Source: JASJBU01 sp963797085
Lineage (GTDB): Bacteria; Pseudomonadota; Gammaproteobacteria; Chromatiales; Chromatiaceae
Reading direction: 5' to 3'
Length of the DNA: 64,000 nucleotides
Assembly: GCA_963797085.1 (NCBI GenBank)
Contig: CAWCOA010000011.1
Coordinates: forward strand, 248,001-312,000
The translations under genes were made by a program, and so were the position numbers. The notes below the pieces were generated by a model. It made no database searches and was not told the origin of the DNA. It saw nothing but the letters and a program-made list of their open reading frames with translations. This document shows, piece by piece, positions 54,277 through 63,796 of the stretch. The first letter of the stretch is position 1, and each line of letters starts with the position of its first letter.

Positions 54277-55804
54277 ATGCACCCAGCCGGACAGATCATT
54301 GAGGCACGCTTACAACATCTCGAATCCCATCTGGAACAGGAAAACCCCATCCTTCTGCAGGCAGTGCGGAGTTTCCGCATACTGGATGGAGTTGCCTTCA
54401 AACTCGGGTTACTCAGCGGCGACAACTCGTATGCCACGCAGATCCCCTGGTGGCCGTTGATTTCGATCCTCGGGACCTTTTCTGCCGGCAAGTCAACCTT
54501 CATTAACCATTACATAGGGCACAAGCATCCAACGCTCCGGCAATCAGGCCGTGGACGATAAATTCACTGTAATCTGCTACAGCAAGGAAGCCACGGCCCA
54601 TGCGCTGCCTGGTGTGGCTTTGGATTCGGATCCGCGTTTCCCCTTTTATCAGATGTCGGATGAAATCGAAAAGGTGGCCACGGGAGAGGGGGAGCGCATT
54701 GACGCCTACCTGCAACTGAAAACCTGCCCCAGCGAAGCGATCCGAGGCAAGATTCTCATCGATTCCCCCGGCTTCGATGCTGACGCGCAACGCACCTCCA
54801 CACTAAGAATCACCGACCATATCATCGATCTGTCAGACCTGGTGCTGGTGCTTTTCGATGCCCGACATCCAGAACCAGGGGCCATGAAAGATACCCTGAG
54901 CCACCTGATTGATCGCACCATCCACCGCGCAGACACCGGTAAGTTCCTCTATATACTGAATCAGATCGATACCACGGCCAGAGAGAACAATCCAGAGGAT
55001 GTCATTGCCGCCTGGCAACGCGCCTTGGGAGAGAGAGGCCTGACTGCAGGACGTTTTTACGCCATCTACAATCCTGATGCTGCGATTCCTATTGACGATG
55101 AGGCATTACGCAATCGTTATGAATCAAAACGGGATGCCGACCTCAGTGAAATCCACAGCCGCATGGAAGAGGTCGAGATCGAACGCGCCTATCGTATCGT
55201 CGGGACTCTGGAAAAGACTGCTCGAGATATCGAAGAACGCAGCGTTCCGGCGGTAAGCCGCGCATTGGCTAAATGGCGCCAACGAGTGCTTTGGGGAGAC
55301 GGAGTGATCATGGGGGCTCTAATGCTGTTGGTACTCGGCCTGACCATCAAGGCCGGTTACTGGACTGGGCTGAGCTTCAACCCACCCTGGATGCAACCAG
55401 GCAGCAATCCTGTGATCCCCTGGCTGGTGCTTGGCGTGCTGCTGATTATCCTGATCCTGATCCATTTCGGGATCAGGTCAATCTCAACCAAGTCATTATT
55501 GGGATCACTCAGAAAAGAGTCATCCAAGGCAGATCTAAAAGGCGACATCGCCGGAGCCTTCCAGCGCAGCACCAAACCCTGGCGCAGCCTCTTTCGGAAA
55601 TCACCCGCCGGTTGGGGTCGCAAGGCCCGCAAGCAACTGACTCAGGTGATTCAGGATACGGATACCTACATACAGACGCTGAACGATCAGTTCACCAACC
55701 CATCGGGCATGGAAAAAGTCATGACGAGTGAACCTGAATCATCAGCAACGCCCGTTCCAGCCGACACTAAGACTTCTGAGCACGGCCGGGAATCCTTGAA
55801 GTGA
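54277..55804 (+). pseudogene. Dynamin-like GTPase with C-terminal membrane helices, one frameshift
   Basis: A bacterial dynamin-superfamily-type GTPase. ATG 54277 has AGGAG upstream. The P-loop GTFSAGKSTF lies in the first frame, which ends soon after (HPTLRQSGRGR). The next frame continues QRSGNQAVDDKFTVICYS, with G3 DSPG and G4 NQID, and has two membrane helices (about residues 330-350 and 370-390 of the joined protein). One extra base around 54526-54528 explains the break. The repaired protein of about 508 residues would be a membrane-bound GTPase, perhaps for membrane remodelling or repair. It is divergent from the SCP2-RND cluster, which may be coincidence. Confidence 0.82.
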
Positions 55805-55893
55805 GACCTTATCACTCGCCAGTTCAGCTATTCGTTATGGTTGCGTTTGAATGAATTTCAGAAGATCGGGGCAGACCAGGCAGGTTTTGCCCC

Positions 55894-57090
55894 TTAAGGG
55901 TTTTCGGGTGAGCGAAAGACCTTGCAACGGTTTCTACCTTCACTCTTGCACTCATACATCGCATTGTCAGCTTCGCTGTAGAGGCGATCCAAAACCATGC
56001 TCGGAGATAGTGTTGCCAGTTCTTCCTGCCGAAGATAGCTGATGCCGATACTGACTGTGACGCCAATTGCACCGATGCTGCCGCCAAGGTCAAGCTGGCC
56101 AAGACGTTCCTGTATGCGTTGCGCCATGAGGTCGGCCCCTTCCAGGCCAGTTTCCGGGAGTATAATGACGAATTCCTCACCGCCAACCCGGGCCACCAGG
56201 TCGCCTCCACGGGCCTCCTGTGCAAGTGCCGCTGCGATCAGGCAAAGCACCTGATCTCCCGCGGCATGGCCCCATTGATCGTTGATCTGCTTGAAATAAT
56301 CTACATCAAGCAGCATCAGGCTGGAGACATATCCATAGCGCATGGCACGGGAAACCATCGCCTCCGCTTCCTGAAAGAAATAGCGCCGGTTGCGTAATCC
56401 AGTCAGTTCATCCTCGGTGGATAGCTGCTGATAGCGGCGTTTCAACAGCTCAGATTCTTCTAACGCCAAGCGCAGATCATGGGTTCGTCCTTCGACCTGG
56501 TGTTCCAGGTTATAGATGAGATGGTGATTGTGCAGGATCTGCCCCAGGCAGTTTCCAAACAGAGTCAGTGTCTGGAGTTGCCAGGGCTCGAAATAGTCAG
56601 TCTGGGGGTGGGAGGCATTCAGCACACCCAGCACCTCGCCACCCATCTTGATAGGCACACAGATAAGAGAACCAGGTCCCTGCCCATGATGGCTCTGAGG
56701 TCTTTTGAAATCCTTGCTGGATGAGCAATCCGAACAGTGCTGCAATTCTCCTGACTGCAGGGCAATCCCCATAATGCCCTCATCCACTGAAAAATCCATG
56801 CTCTCCGGGTTAGCCTGCGGAGCAAATGAGGCCTGTAAGAGTTGTCCATGTGACTCACTCAGATTCAAACCGGACAGGCAATACAACTGATTTTGGGATT
56901 TTTTAAAGACGGAACAACTTTCTACTCGCTGATAACGAATAAGCGCAGACAGGGCGATCTGTACAACATCTGCTTCGCTGCAGCTGGCAATTTCAATTTC
57001 CGATAAGCTCTTCAGCAGTGATAGCGAATCAAATAAACTAAAAATGCTTTCCTGAAATTCATGATTGTTCTGCTTGAATGATAAATCCAT
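55894..57090 (-). CDS. GAF-GGDEF diguanylate cyclase
   Basis: A 398-residue soluble protein. An N-terminal GAF domain (about 35-195) contains a Cys/His-rich spot (LQHCSDCSSSKDF) that might bind metal or sense redox. A short coiled coil (VEGRTHDLRLALEESELLKRR) leads to a GGDEF domain with catalytic GGEEF at 303-307 and the substrate-binding DVDYFKQIND. An inhibitory I-site RxxD is not seen at the usual place. It probably makes c-di-GMP in response to the GAF signal. It sits 14 bases downstream of the HDOD gene on the same strand, likely in one transcript. Confidence 0.92.
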   Translation of the reverse strand: MDLSFKQNNHEFQESIFSLFDSLSLLKSLSEIEIASCSEADVVQIALSALIRYQRVESCSVFKKSQNQLYCLSGLNLSESHGQLLQASFAPQANPESMDFSVDEGIMGIALQSGELQHCSDCSSSKDFKRPQSHHGQGPGSLICVPIKMGGEVLGVLNASHPQTDYFEPWQLQTLTLFGNCLGQILHNHHLIYNLEHQVEGRTHDLRLALEESELLKRRYQQLSTEDELTGLRNRRYFFQEAEAMVSRAMRYGYVSSLMLLDVDYFKQINDQWGHAAGDQVLCLIAAALAQEARGGDLVARVGGEEFVIILPETGLEGADLMAQRIQERLGQLDLGGSIGAIGVTVSIGISYLRQEELATLSPSMVLDRLYSEADNAMYECKSEGRNRCKVFRSPENP

Positions 57091-57104
57091 CTAGTCAACC
57101 CATG

Positions 57105-57968
57105 CTATACCGCCAAGAGTCTTGCGATGGCTCTAATCTCCTCTATTTGTTTAAGAAAGTCTACTTCGATGCGGCTCATTTCCTCTTCGGGTATACCCAA
57201 TTCATCCACCAGGCTTTGGGGGATGAAATCGGCCAATGACTCCTCCTTGTCCGCATCCAACCAATTGGAGACTGCCATGATAATTCTGGATTCCAGAGTG
57301 AACTCTACAGAGTCATCCGTACTATTGATTGAGGCAATGGCCTGCACGACAAACTGGGGAAGATGCCAGCGATGCGTTAACCATTCTCCCGCTTCACGGC
57401 TACTGATACCCACCAATTCACGCTCTAGATCTTCCACATTCTGTTCAGGCTCCCTGTTCAGTTCGGCAAGAACCTGAGCATAGTCATGGGGAAATTCGTG
57501 CACCAGCACCAGTTCGCCGAGATTGAACAAGAGGCCCGTGAGATAGATTTCATCTGGATCCGGGGACTCGGCGCCCTGCATCTTCATGACTAGCTTTTTA
57601 GCCAGTTGCGCACCGCCAAATGCCAAAAACCAGTAATGATCAAGCCTGAATCCGGGACATTTCGATGCATCAAAGGCGCCGCACAATGCAATACTAAACG
57701 CCAGGGTTTTTACCATCTGTAACCCCAACACGCGAATGATCGCCTCGGCAACTGTGACCACAGGTCTGGACTGGGCAAAATAGGCCGCATTCGCCAGCCC
57801 GATCACCCTTGCCGTAAGGCCGGGGTCCTGTTCGATAACCTTTGCCAACTCTTCAATCTCCAGATCTTCATCTGCAAGCATTTTCAGTAATTGAGTGACC
57901 GTGGTTGACAGGGCTGGGAGCCTTTCTAATTGCAATACCTTGTATCTGGCGACTTCTGTTGAGTACAT
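57105..57968 (-). CDS. HDOD-domain protein
   Basis: A 287-residue protein from ATG 57968 (MYSTEVARYKVLQLERLPAL); an upstream TTG at 58019 would add 17 residues and cannot be excluded. The HDOD domain (HD-related, lacking catalytic metal ligands) covers most of the length, with IEQDPGLTARVIGLANAAYF, the helical LTGLLFNLGELVLVHEF and SSREAGEWLTHRWHLP. HDOD proteins act as signalling scaffolds in motility, stress and c-di-GMP networks. It precedes the GAF-GGDEF gene by 14 bases, so it probably modulates that cyclase or its pathway. Confidence 0.88.
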   Translation of the reverse strand: MYSTEVARYKVLQLERLPALSTTVTQLLKMLADEDLEIEELAKVIEQDPGLTARVIGLANAAYFAQSRPVVTVAEAIIRVLGLQMVKTLAFSIALCGAFDASKCPGFRLDHYWFLAFGGAQLAKKLVMKMQGAESPDPDEIYLTGLLFNLGELVLVHEFPHDYAQVLAELNREPEQNVEDLERELVGISSREAGEWLTHRWHLPQFVVQAIASINSTDDSVEFTLESRIIMAVSNWLDADKEESLADFIPQSLVDELGIPEEEMSRIEVDFLKQIEEIRAIARLLAV

Positions 57969-58091
57969 GTCCGCATTTATCCCATATTCCAAATATTTAA
58001 CAGAATAAAAATCGGCCAATCAGCTTAAAACTTGATGGATATCGACATCTGCAAGGCTTAATACATACAATGCGCAAGGTTCAATCAGTAC

Positions 58092-58106
58092 GTGTATCTG
58101 TTACAC
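58092..58106. promoter_or_regulatory. Candidate operator upstream of nrtR-nadA
   Basis: GTGTA-TCTGT-TACAC is a perfect 5-bp inverted repeat with a 5-base spacer, 40 bases upstream of the nrtR start. NrtR regulators bind inverted repeats of about 20 bases in front of NAD genes, often their own operon; this one may be the autoregulatory site. The inverted repeat is real, its role is a guess. Confidence 0.35.
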
Positions 58107-58145
58107 TAAGCCATCTGAAACCGTTTCAACTAAAGCCTCTTTCCC

Positions 58146-58836
58146 ATGAATCCGGCACCACAAGGCGCAACTTTCCGTTATGCATATCCACACCCTGCAG
58201 TAACTGCGGATGTCGTCCTCTTCACTATCAAAAAAGGCCAATTACAGATCCTGCTGATTAAACGCGCCGCCCAGCCCTTCGAAAATTTCTGGGCGTTGCC
58301 CGGCGGGTTTCTCGATATCGATGAGACATTGGAAGCTTGCGCCATGCGGGAACTCGAGGAAGAGACGGGTATCAATGGCGTCTATCTGGAGCAGCTCTAT
58401 ACCTTTGGCAAACCAGGCAGGGACCCCCGTGAACGGGTGATCAGCGTCAGCCCATTACGCATTGGTTTCATCCGACGGACTGGCTCCACAGGCGGCCAGT
58501 GACGCACGGGATGTCAGCTGGCACTCAATAAATTCGTTGCCTGAACTCGCCTTCGACCATGCGGACATTATCAAACTTGCCCATCAACGCCTGGTTTCGA
58601 AACTGGACTACTCCACGATTGCCTTTCAGTTCATGCCGCAAGACTTTACCCTTAGCGAATTACAGTCTGTGTTTGAGATAATTCTCAACGAAAAACTGGA
58701 TAAACGTAATTTCCGCAAACGCATTCTGGCCATGGACCTGTTGAAAGAGACCGGGGAATATTCCAGAAACGGCAATCACAGGCCAGCCAAGACCTACCGC
58801 CCCAAAAACCCGAAGCGGGTAGTCATGATCAAATAA
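58146..58836 (+). pseudogene. nrtR: NrtR-like Nudix transcriptional regulator, one frameshift
   Basis: NrtR proteins join a Nudix-type ligand-binding domain to a winged helix and repress NAD-biosynthesis genes when ADP-ribose is low. Residues 1 to ~100 hold a complete Nudix box (GFLDIDETLEACAMRELEEE). The frame then breaks at the C-run 58451-58453: dropping one C joins VISV to HYALVSSDGLAPQAASDARD and on to a winged-helix C terminus (FTLSELQSVFEIILNEKLDK, RNFRKRILAMDLL). The joined length of about 229 residues matches NrtR. The intact Nudix box means an enzymatic ADP-ribose pyrophosphatase is an alternative. It directly precedes nadA by 20 bases, which supports the NAD-regulator reading. Confidence 0.78.
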
Positions 58837-58856
58837 AGCAGCACCGAGGATTCATC

Positions 58857-59921
58857 ATGAGCGCCAAACCAATACAATTGCCAACCATCCAAGTCCCGCC
58901 CCACTCTCAATGGCCGTCCTTGACGCCAGATGAGAAAGAGGCGTTAAAGGCTCGGATCAAGAACCAGCTAAAGGAACAGGATGCCATACTGGTCGCACAT
59001 TATTATACCGACGCCGATCTGCAGTCACTGGCCGATGAGACCGGCGGCTGCGTCGCTGACTCCCTGGAGATGGCGCGCTTTGGCGCAGTCCATGATGCAC
59101 AGACCCTGGTCGTCTGCGGTGTGCGTTTCATGGGCGAGACAGCCAAGATACTGAATCCTGAGAAACGCGTCATCATGCCCGATCTGGATGCGACCTGCTC
59201 CCTGGATGAAGGATGCCCGGCAGACCAGTTCAATGCTTTCTGCGATGCCCATCCGGACCACACCGTGGTGGTCTATGCCAACACCAGTGCTGAAGTCAAA
59301 GCCCGCTCCGATTGGGTAGTCACCTCAGGCATCGCCTTGCCAATCGTGGAATATCTGGCGCAACAGGGAGAGAAGATACTCTGGGCCCCCGACCGTCATC
59401 TCGGCAGTTACGTGCAAAGAATCACCGGGGTGGATATGGTCCTCTGGCCAGGCTCCTGCGTAGTGCACGAAGAGTTCAAATCAGTGGCGCTGGAACGAAC
59501 GCGTCGCCTGCATCCGGCGGCGGCTGTGCTGGTACACCCTGAATCACCCGAGAATGTCATCGAACAGGCAGATGTCGTAGGTTCCACCACTGCCCTGATC
59601 AAGGCGGTTGCAGAGATGGAAAACAAGGAGTTCATCGTCGCCACTGATGGTGGCATCTTCTACAAGATGCAGCAGATGGCGCCGGATAAAGTCCTGATCG
59701 AGGCACCCACCGCGGGTGAAGGCGCTACCTGTGTCAGCTGCGCTCACTGTCCCTGGATGGGCATGAACTCACTGCAAAACCTCTCAGCGGTGCTAGAGAA
59801 TGGAACCAACGAGATTCATATCGATCCAGCCATCCGCGAGCGGGCCGTTGTCCCGATTCAACGCATGTTGGATTTTGCCGAAGAACATGGCATTGGCATG
59901 CAAAGAAAGGGTAACGCCTGA
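58857..59921 (+). CDS. nadA: Quinolinate synthase NadA
   Basis: [4Fe-4S] enzyme condensing iminoaspartate and dihydroxyacetone phosphate to quinolinate in de novo NAD synthesis. The 354-residue protein has the expected three-fold NadA layout and cluster cysteines in VVCGVRFMGETAKI, PGSCVVHEEF and CVSCAHCPWMGMN. HYYTDADLQSLAD in the first domain and GEGATC in the last are family hallmarks. It follows nrtR by 20 bases with a Shine-Dalgarno region in the gap, so nadA is the likely target of that regulator. No nadB or nadC is seen nearby. Confidence 0.97.
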   Translation: MSAKPIQLPTIQVPPHSQWPSLTPDEKEALKARIKNQLKEQDAILVAHYYTDADLQSLADETGGCVADSLEMARFGAVHDAQTLVVCGVRFMGETAKILNPEKRVIMPDLDATCSLDEGCPADQFNAFCDAHPDHTVVVYANTSAEVKARSDWVVTSGIALPIVEYLAQQGEKILWAPDRHLGSYVQRITGVDMVLWPGSCVVHEEFKSVALERTRRLHPAAAVLVHPESPENVIEQADVVGSTTALIKAVAEMENKEFIVATDGGIFYKMQQMAPDKVLIEAPTAGEGATCVSCAHCPWMGMNSLQNLSAVLENGTNEIHIDPAIRERAVVPIQRMLDFAEEHGIGMQRKGNA

Positions 59922-60148
59922 AAGGCCCTCACGAAAACCAGCGACTTTTATGACTAAGCTTATTACATCGATAGTCAGTAGGGAGCGCCGCATCCAATTT
60001 AAAGGTGGTTCATCAACAAAACACCTCCGACTACTCCTCCAAAATCTCTATCTCCTCCTCTCCCTTATTGTGGACTTCAAAAGGATTCTCATCACGTAAG
60101 GTGGCATGCCCTTCGTTTTAATTCGTTTTAAAAAAAATCATATTCCGG

Positions 60149-62836
60149 TTAACAAGGCACCTCCGCACCCTTGCGGTAATACCATGCCCAGGTAGCGAAT
60201 AGACAACTCAGATGGAACACACCAAATACCATCATGGCAAAGTTTGGTTTGCCGAAGGTGTCTACCGAAATTGCCAGTGCGATGGGAATAAAAAAGCCAC
60301 CGAACGCCGCTATTGAGGCACTGAAGCCAAGCGCCACGGCCGTTTCGGTTTCGGCCTGATGTTTGGCCTGCGCCTTTCCTGCTTCATCCATACCCTCGGA
60401 CCAGCGCTTGATGGAGTGGTATGAAAAATAATTGGAATCATGCGAAACACGGAGCCGTTACCGATACCCGCAGTCAGAAACAGGATCAGAAACAGCGCAT
60501 AGAAACCAGCCAAGTTTCCGGCATAGGCATCGGTGGGCAGAAATAACAAGATGCCGAACATGGCAGCAGCCATCACGGCAAAATTCCAGAAAGTGAGGCT
60601 GGCGCCTCCTATGCGGTCAGCCAGCCAACCCCCAAGCGGTCGGATCAGAGCCCCCAACAGTGGTCCGACGAAGGCATACCTGACCATGTCGGATCCGGGA
60701 ACTGGGTGGCCAGCAACATGGGAAATGCCGACCGCGAAGCCAATAAACGAACCGAAGGTTCCCGCGTACAGCCAGCTTCCCAACCAGGCATGTTTGCGAT
60801 GAAAAACCGTCGCCTCTTCAGCAAAAGAGGCCTGGATGTGACGGATATTATTCATCCCGAACCACACACCAAGGGTGGACAAGAGGATAAAGGGTACCCA
60901 GATATAGCTGGCGTTCTGCAGCCAGACCAATGTCTCTGTACCATTATCCAGCAGAGTCTGGGGCTGACCACCATAAAAGTACAGCGCACCACCATAGATC
61001 ACAATCGGAGTCACGGCCTGGACCAGGGCCACACCCAGATTACCAATACCGGCATTGAGCCCCAGTGCAGTGCCCTGCATCTTCTTTGGGAAGAAATAAC
61101 TGATATTGGCCATGCTCGATGAGAAATTACCACCACCGAAACCACATAGCAGAGCGATTACCACAAACACCGCATACTGGGTATCGGGATTCTGCACGGC
61201 AATACTCATCCACAGGGTGGGGAGCAGCAGTGAGGCAGTGCTGAATACTGCCCAGTTACGCCCACCGAAGATGGGTACCACAAATGCATAAAGCAGACGC
61301 AGGATTGCACCTGACAAGCCCGGCAGAGCGGCCAGCCAGAACAGTTCACTGGTGGTGAACTCGAATCCAACCTTCGGCAGTTCTACCACTACCACACTCC
61401 AGACTACCCAGACGGCAAAGGAGAGTAGCAGCGCAGGCATGGAGATCCACAAATTGCGGTTGGCAATTGTGCGGCCAGTGGACTCCCAGAACTCCTCATC
61501 CTCCGGACGCCAGTCGGTGAGCCAGACTCTCCGGCCCGGGTGGACATCCACCAGGCCGTCACGCACCAGTTCAGCGCGAAGTCCTTCGTGTTCCTGCATG
61601 ATGGCCTCACGTTCACCCTTGGCGGCCGCCCAGGTCCAGATCATGACTCCCGCAAGGATGATGTACATCAACATGAAGCAACTGCTGCGCACACCGATCG
61701 CGTCCGCGGCGATGCCGAACATGATCGGCATGGTAAAGCCGCCCAGACCACCGATGACGCCCACCATGCCACCCACCGAGCCCATGTTGGTCGGATAGTA
61801 ATCGGCCAGACTGCGGTAGACGCTGGCCTTACCTATGCCTTGGGCGATACCGACGATGAAGATCAGTACGGTGAACAGCACAATGCCGATACCGATGCTC
61901 ACCGAGACATCCCCTTCGATGCCGTGAATCGTCAGTGTGGTGGGTGGATAGGAGACGATGAACAGACAGACGATACTTACCCAGAAGACCCACCAGGTCA
62001 CCGTGCCTCCACCCCACTTATCAGACATCCAGCCACCCAGGGCACGAATCAACCCTGAAGGCAGGGTAAAGAACATGGTAATCAGGGCTGCATCTGTCAG
62101 GGTGAGCCCATACTCGCCTACATAGTACTTCGGCAGCCAAAGGGCCAGGGCGACAAATCCACCGAAGACAAAGTAGTACGCCAGCCCGAAGCGCCACACC
62201 CGCGCCTCCGTGAGTGGGGCCAGTTGGTCCGACAAGCTGATATGGGTCTTGGCTTTTTTCCGTTCTTCATGCAGGGGATCCGGGATAGGTGGTAAACCAG
62301 AAGAGGACAGCCATGACCAGCATGGCGAGGGAATAGATCTCCGGCACCGCACGCCAGCCCGCAGCCACTAAGATAATGGGCGCCACCAGATTGGTCACTG
62401 CTGCTCCGGCATTGCCGGCACCGAAGATCCCCATGGCCGTACCCTGCCGCTCCTTGGGAAACCAGGCAGAGGTATAGGCGATACCGATGGCGAAAGAACC
62501 ACCAGCAAGGCCGACGAAGAGGCCGATCACCAGATATTGCCAATATTCCGTGGCAAACGACAGACCATAGGTGGGGATGGCGACCAGCAGCATCTGAATA
62601 AAAAAAACGATGCGCCCACCGTAGCGGTCGGTCATCAATCCCAGGGGAAGTCGCACCAGGGATCCGGTCAGGATCGGCGTGGCCACCAGCAGACCGAACT
62701 CGGTCTCGCTAAGGCTCAGTTCTTGTTTGATCTTGATACCGATGACCGAAAACATGGTCCAGACCGCAAAATTCACCGCAAACGCAACGGTGTTCATGGT
62801 TAGTACCGAGATTTGTTTATATTTATAAGAAGCCAT
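60149..62836 (-). pseudogene. narK: Fused NarK-type nitrate/nitrite transporter, two frameshifts
   Basis: An ~895-residue fusion of two 12-helix MFS modules, as in the NarK1-NarK2 fusions of denitrifiers: one half usually brings in nitrate with protons, the other exchanges nitrate for nitrite. Module 1 has GLMTDRYGGR, the nitrate signature GAGNAGAAV and a second one, GVIGGLGGF. Module 2 repeats these as GLNAGIGNLGVAL and LADRIGG. The frame breaks near 62280-62281 (one extra base, TYP to DPLHEERKK) and near 60418-60424 (GMIPIIFH to HSIKRWSEGMDEA). Apart from these both halves are complete, so the breaks may be sequencing errors. FNR and NarL-like sites lie upstream. Confidence 0.88.
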
Positions 62837-62948
62837 CTCGGATCTCCGCTCTCTGCATGACTAGAAACCTGTCTACTCTGTTTCCCCACGAACTTATAAT
62901 CCGCAGGAAATAGAAGGTTAATGCTAATGTAATGCCGGGCCTGTAATA

Positions 62949-62962
62949 TTGATCAGAATCAA
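62949..62962. promoter_or_regulatory. FNR/ANR/DNR box of narK
   Basis: TTGAT-CAGA-ATCAA is a perfect match to the FNR-family consensus TTGAT-N4-ATCAA. It lies 113-126 bases upstream of the narK start on the minus strand. A site centred at -41.5 would place transcription start near 62914, normal for class II activation by low oxygen. Confidence 0.88.
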
Positions 62963-63002
62963 TCAGTAACAGATTGAATAAATTAAAGAAAAGAGGCGTT
63001 TT

Positions 63003-63018
63003 TACTCCTTTCGGAGTA
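63003..63018. promoter_or_regulatory. NarL/NarP-type 7-2-7 site
   Basis: TACTCCT-TT-CGGAGTA is an inverted pair of NarL-like heptamers (consensus TACYYMT) with the 2-base spacer of the 7-2-7 arrangement. It is centred 55 bases upstream of the FNR box, similar to the NarL position of the E. coli narK promoter. One position departs from the heptamer consensus. Binding is inferred; a hairpin role is also possible. Confidence 0.55.
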
Positions 63019-63409
63019 GGGCCTGTCAGCTAGTGGTAGCTACTCTAACTCATTGTGCCAACTGAATAATATTGACTTAGTAAGATCCACAATAGCGTCG
63101 CAGGGTCTTTTCGTTCTTTTACTGACTACCCACAAAGAATTGGGGCTTCGAATTCCGCTTCGCATTACGCTCGACTTTTGAACGCATCGCCGAGCCACGC
63201 TCCGGTGCATTTCTCAAGATGGCTGCACTGGCATCAAGCTTTGTACGCGGGTGTCACTCTCTTACCGCCCAGGGATACAAGCCGGTACTGATAATAGTCT
63301 CTTTCATGGCGCACAAGATCCCGCTAAGCTATTGAGCCATACTCCATTCCATAAGTCTCAGCCTAGGGAACTCTCAAGAAACACCTTTTTATTGTCATAA
63401 GGAATCAAC

Positions 63410-63607
63410 ATGCCGCATCCACTCCAACTTGCCGAAGCTGTTCGAGAAGCTTGCATAAGCTCTGCCATGGAGGCATACGAAGACGCAGGAATCAGCGGAT
63501 TATGCCGTGAAGGCCGTTGGGAACTCGCCTTGCAGGAGATGCGAAGCTTAGATCTTCGGCCACTGGTAGAGGGCTTGCAGGGACAAGAAGACATCTACCC
63601 TGAATGA
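63410..63607 (+). CDS. Small conserved-looking helical protein, hypothetical
   Basis: A 65-residue protein with AAGGAATC before its ATG. It is helical and acidic (EAVREACISSAMEAYEDAG, then LCREGRWELALQEMRSLDL) with a centred Cys-Arg-Glu-Gly. The even hydrophobic spacing and sensible start suggest a real small gene, though no family is recognised with certainty. Its stop is 12 bases from the convergent FKBP fragment. Confidence 0.6.
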   Translation: MPHPLQLAEAVREACISSAMEAYEDAGISGLCREGRWELALQEMRSLDLRPLVEGLQGQEDIYPE

Positions 63608-63619
63608 CACCGATGACGA

Positions 63620-63781
63620 TCAATTCAGACCCTCGACCTTCTCCTCGATAGCAGGCAGCACCTTGGTACGACCCTGGATAAAGCAGAGGGGCCCAGTATG
63701 ATCACTGCTGTCGATGAGGTTGCCAGCCTGACCCACCATCAAGTATTCGATGGTGACCACCTTGCCTTTGGTTATCCGCAT
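63620..63781 (-). pseudogene. Truncated FKBP-type (SlyD-like) peptidyl-prolyl isomerase
   Basis: A 53-codon frame from ATG 63781 reads MRITKGKVVTIEYLMVGQAG, then LIDSSDHTGPLCFIQGRTKV and LPAIEEKVEGLN, matching the N-terminal third of SlyD/FkpB-type isomerases. It stops at 63620 (TGA) just where the IF insert and the rest of the FKBP domain should begin, and none of the other frames continues it. It is therefore a truncated remnant, or a rare minimal domain. It lies 15 bases downstream of the DsrC-family gene in the same direction. Confidence 0.65.
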
Positions 63782-63796
63782 GCCATCCCGTTGTGT

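Larger units (their letters stand above)
62837..63409. other. narK upstream region
   Basis: The 573-base region between narK and the small gene at 63410 carries an FNR box and a NarL-type site nearer narK. The right half (about 63150-63350) reads on the minus strand as a stretch with long open frames but no recognisable protein, so it may be decayed coding sequence. No other gene is supported. Confidence 0.4.
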
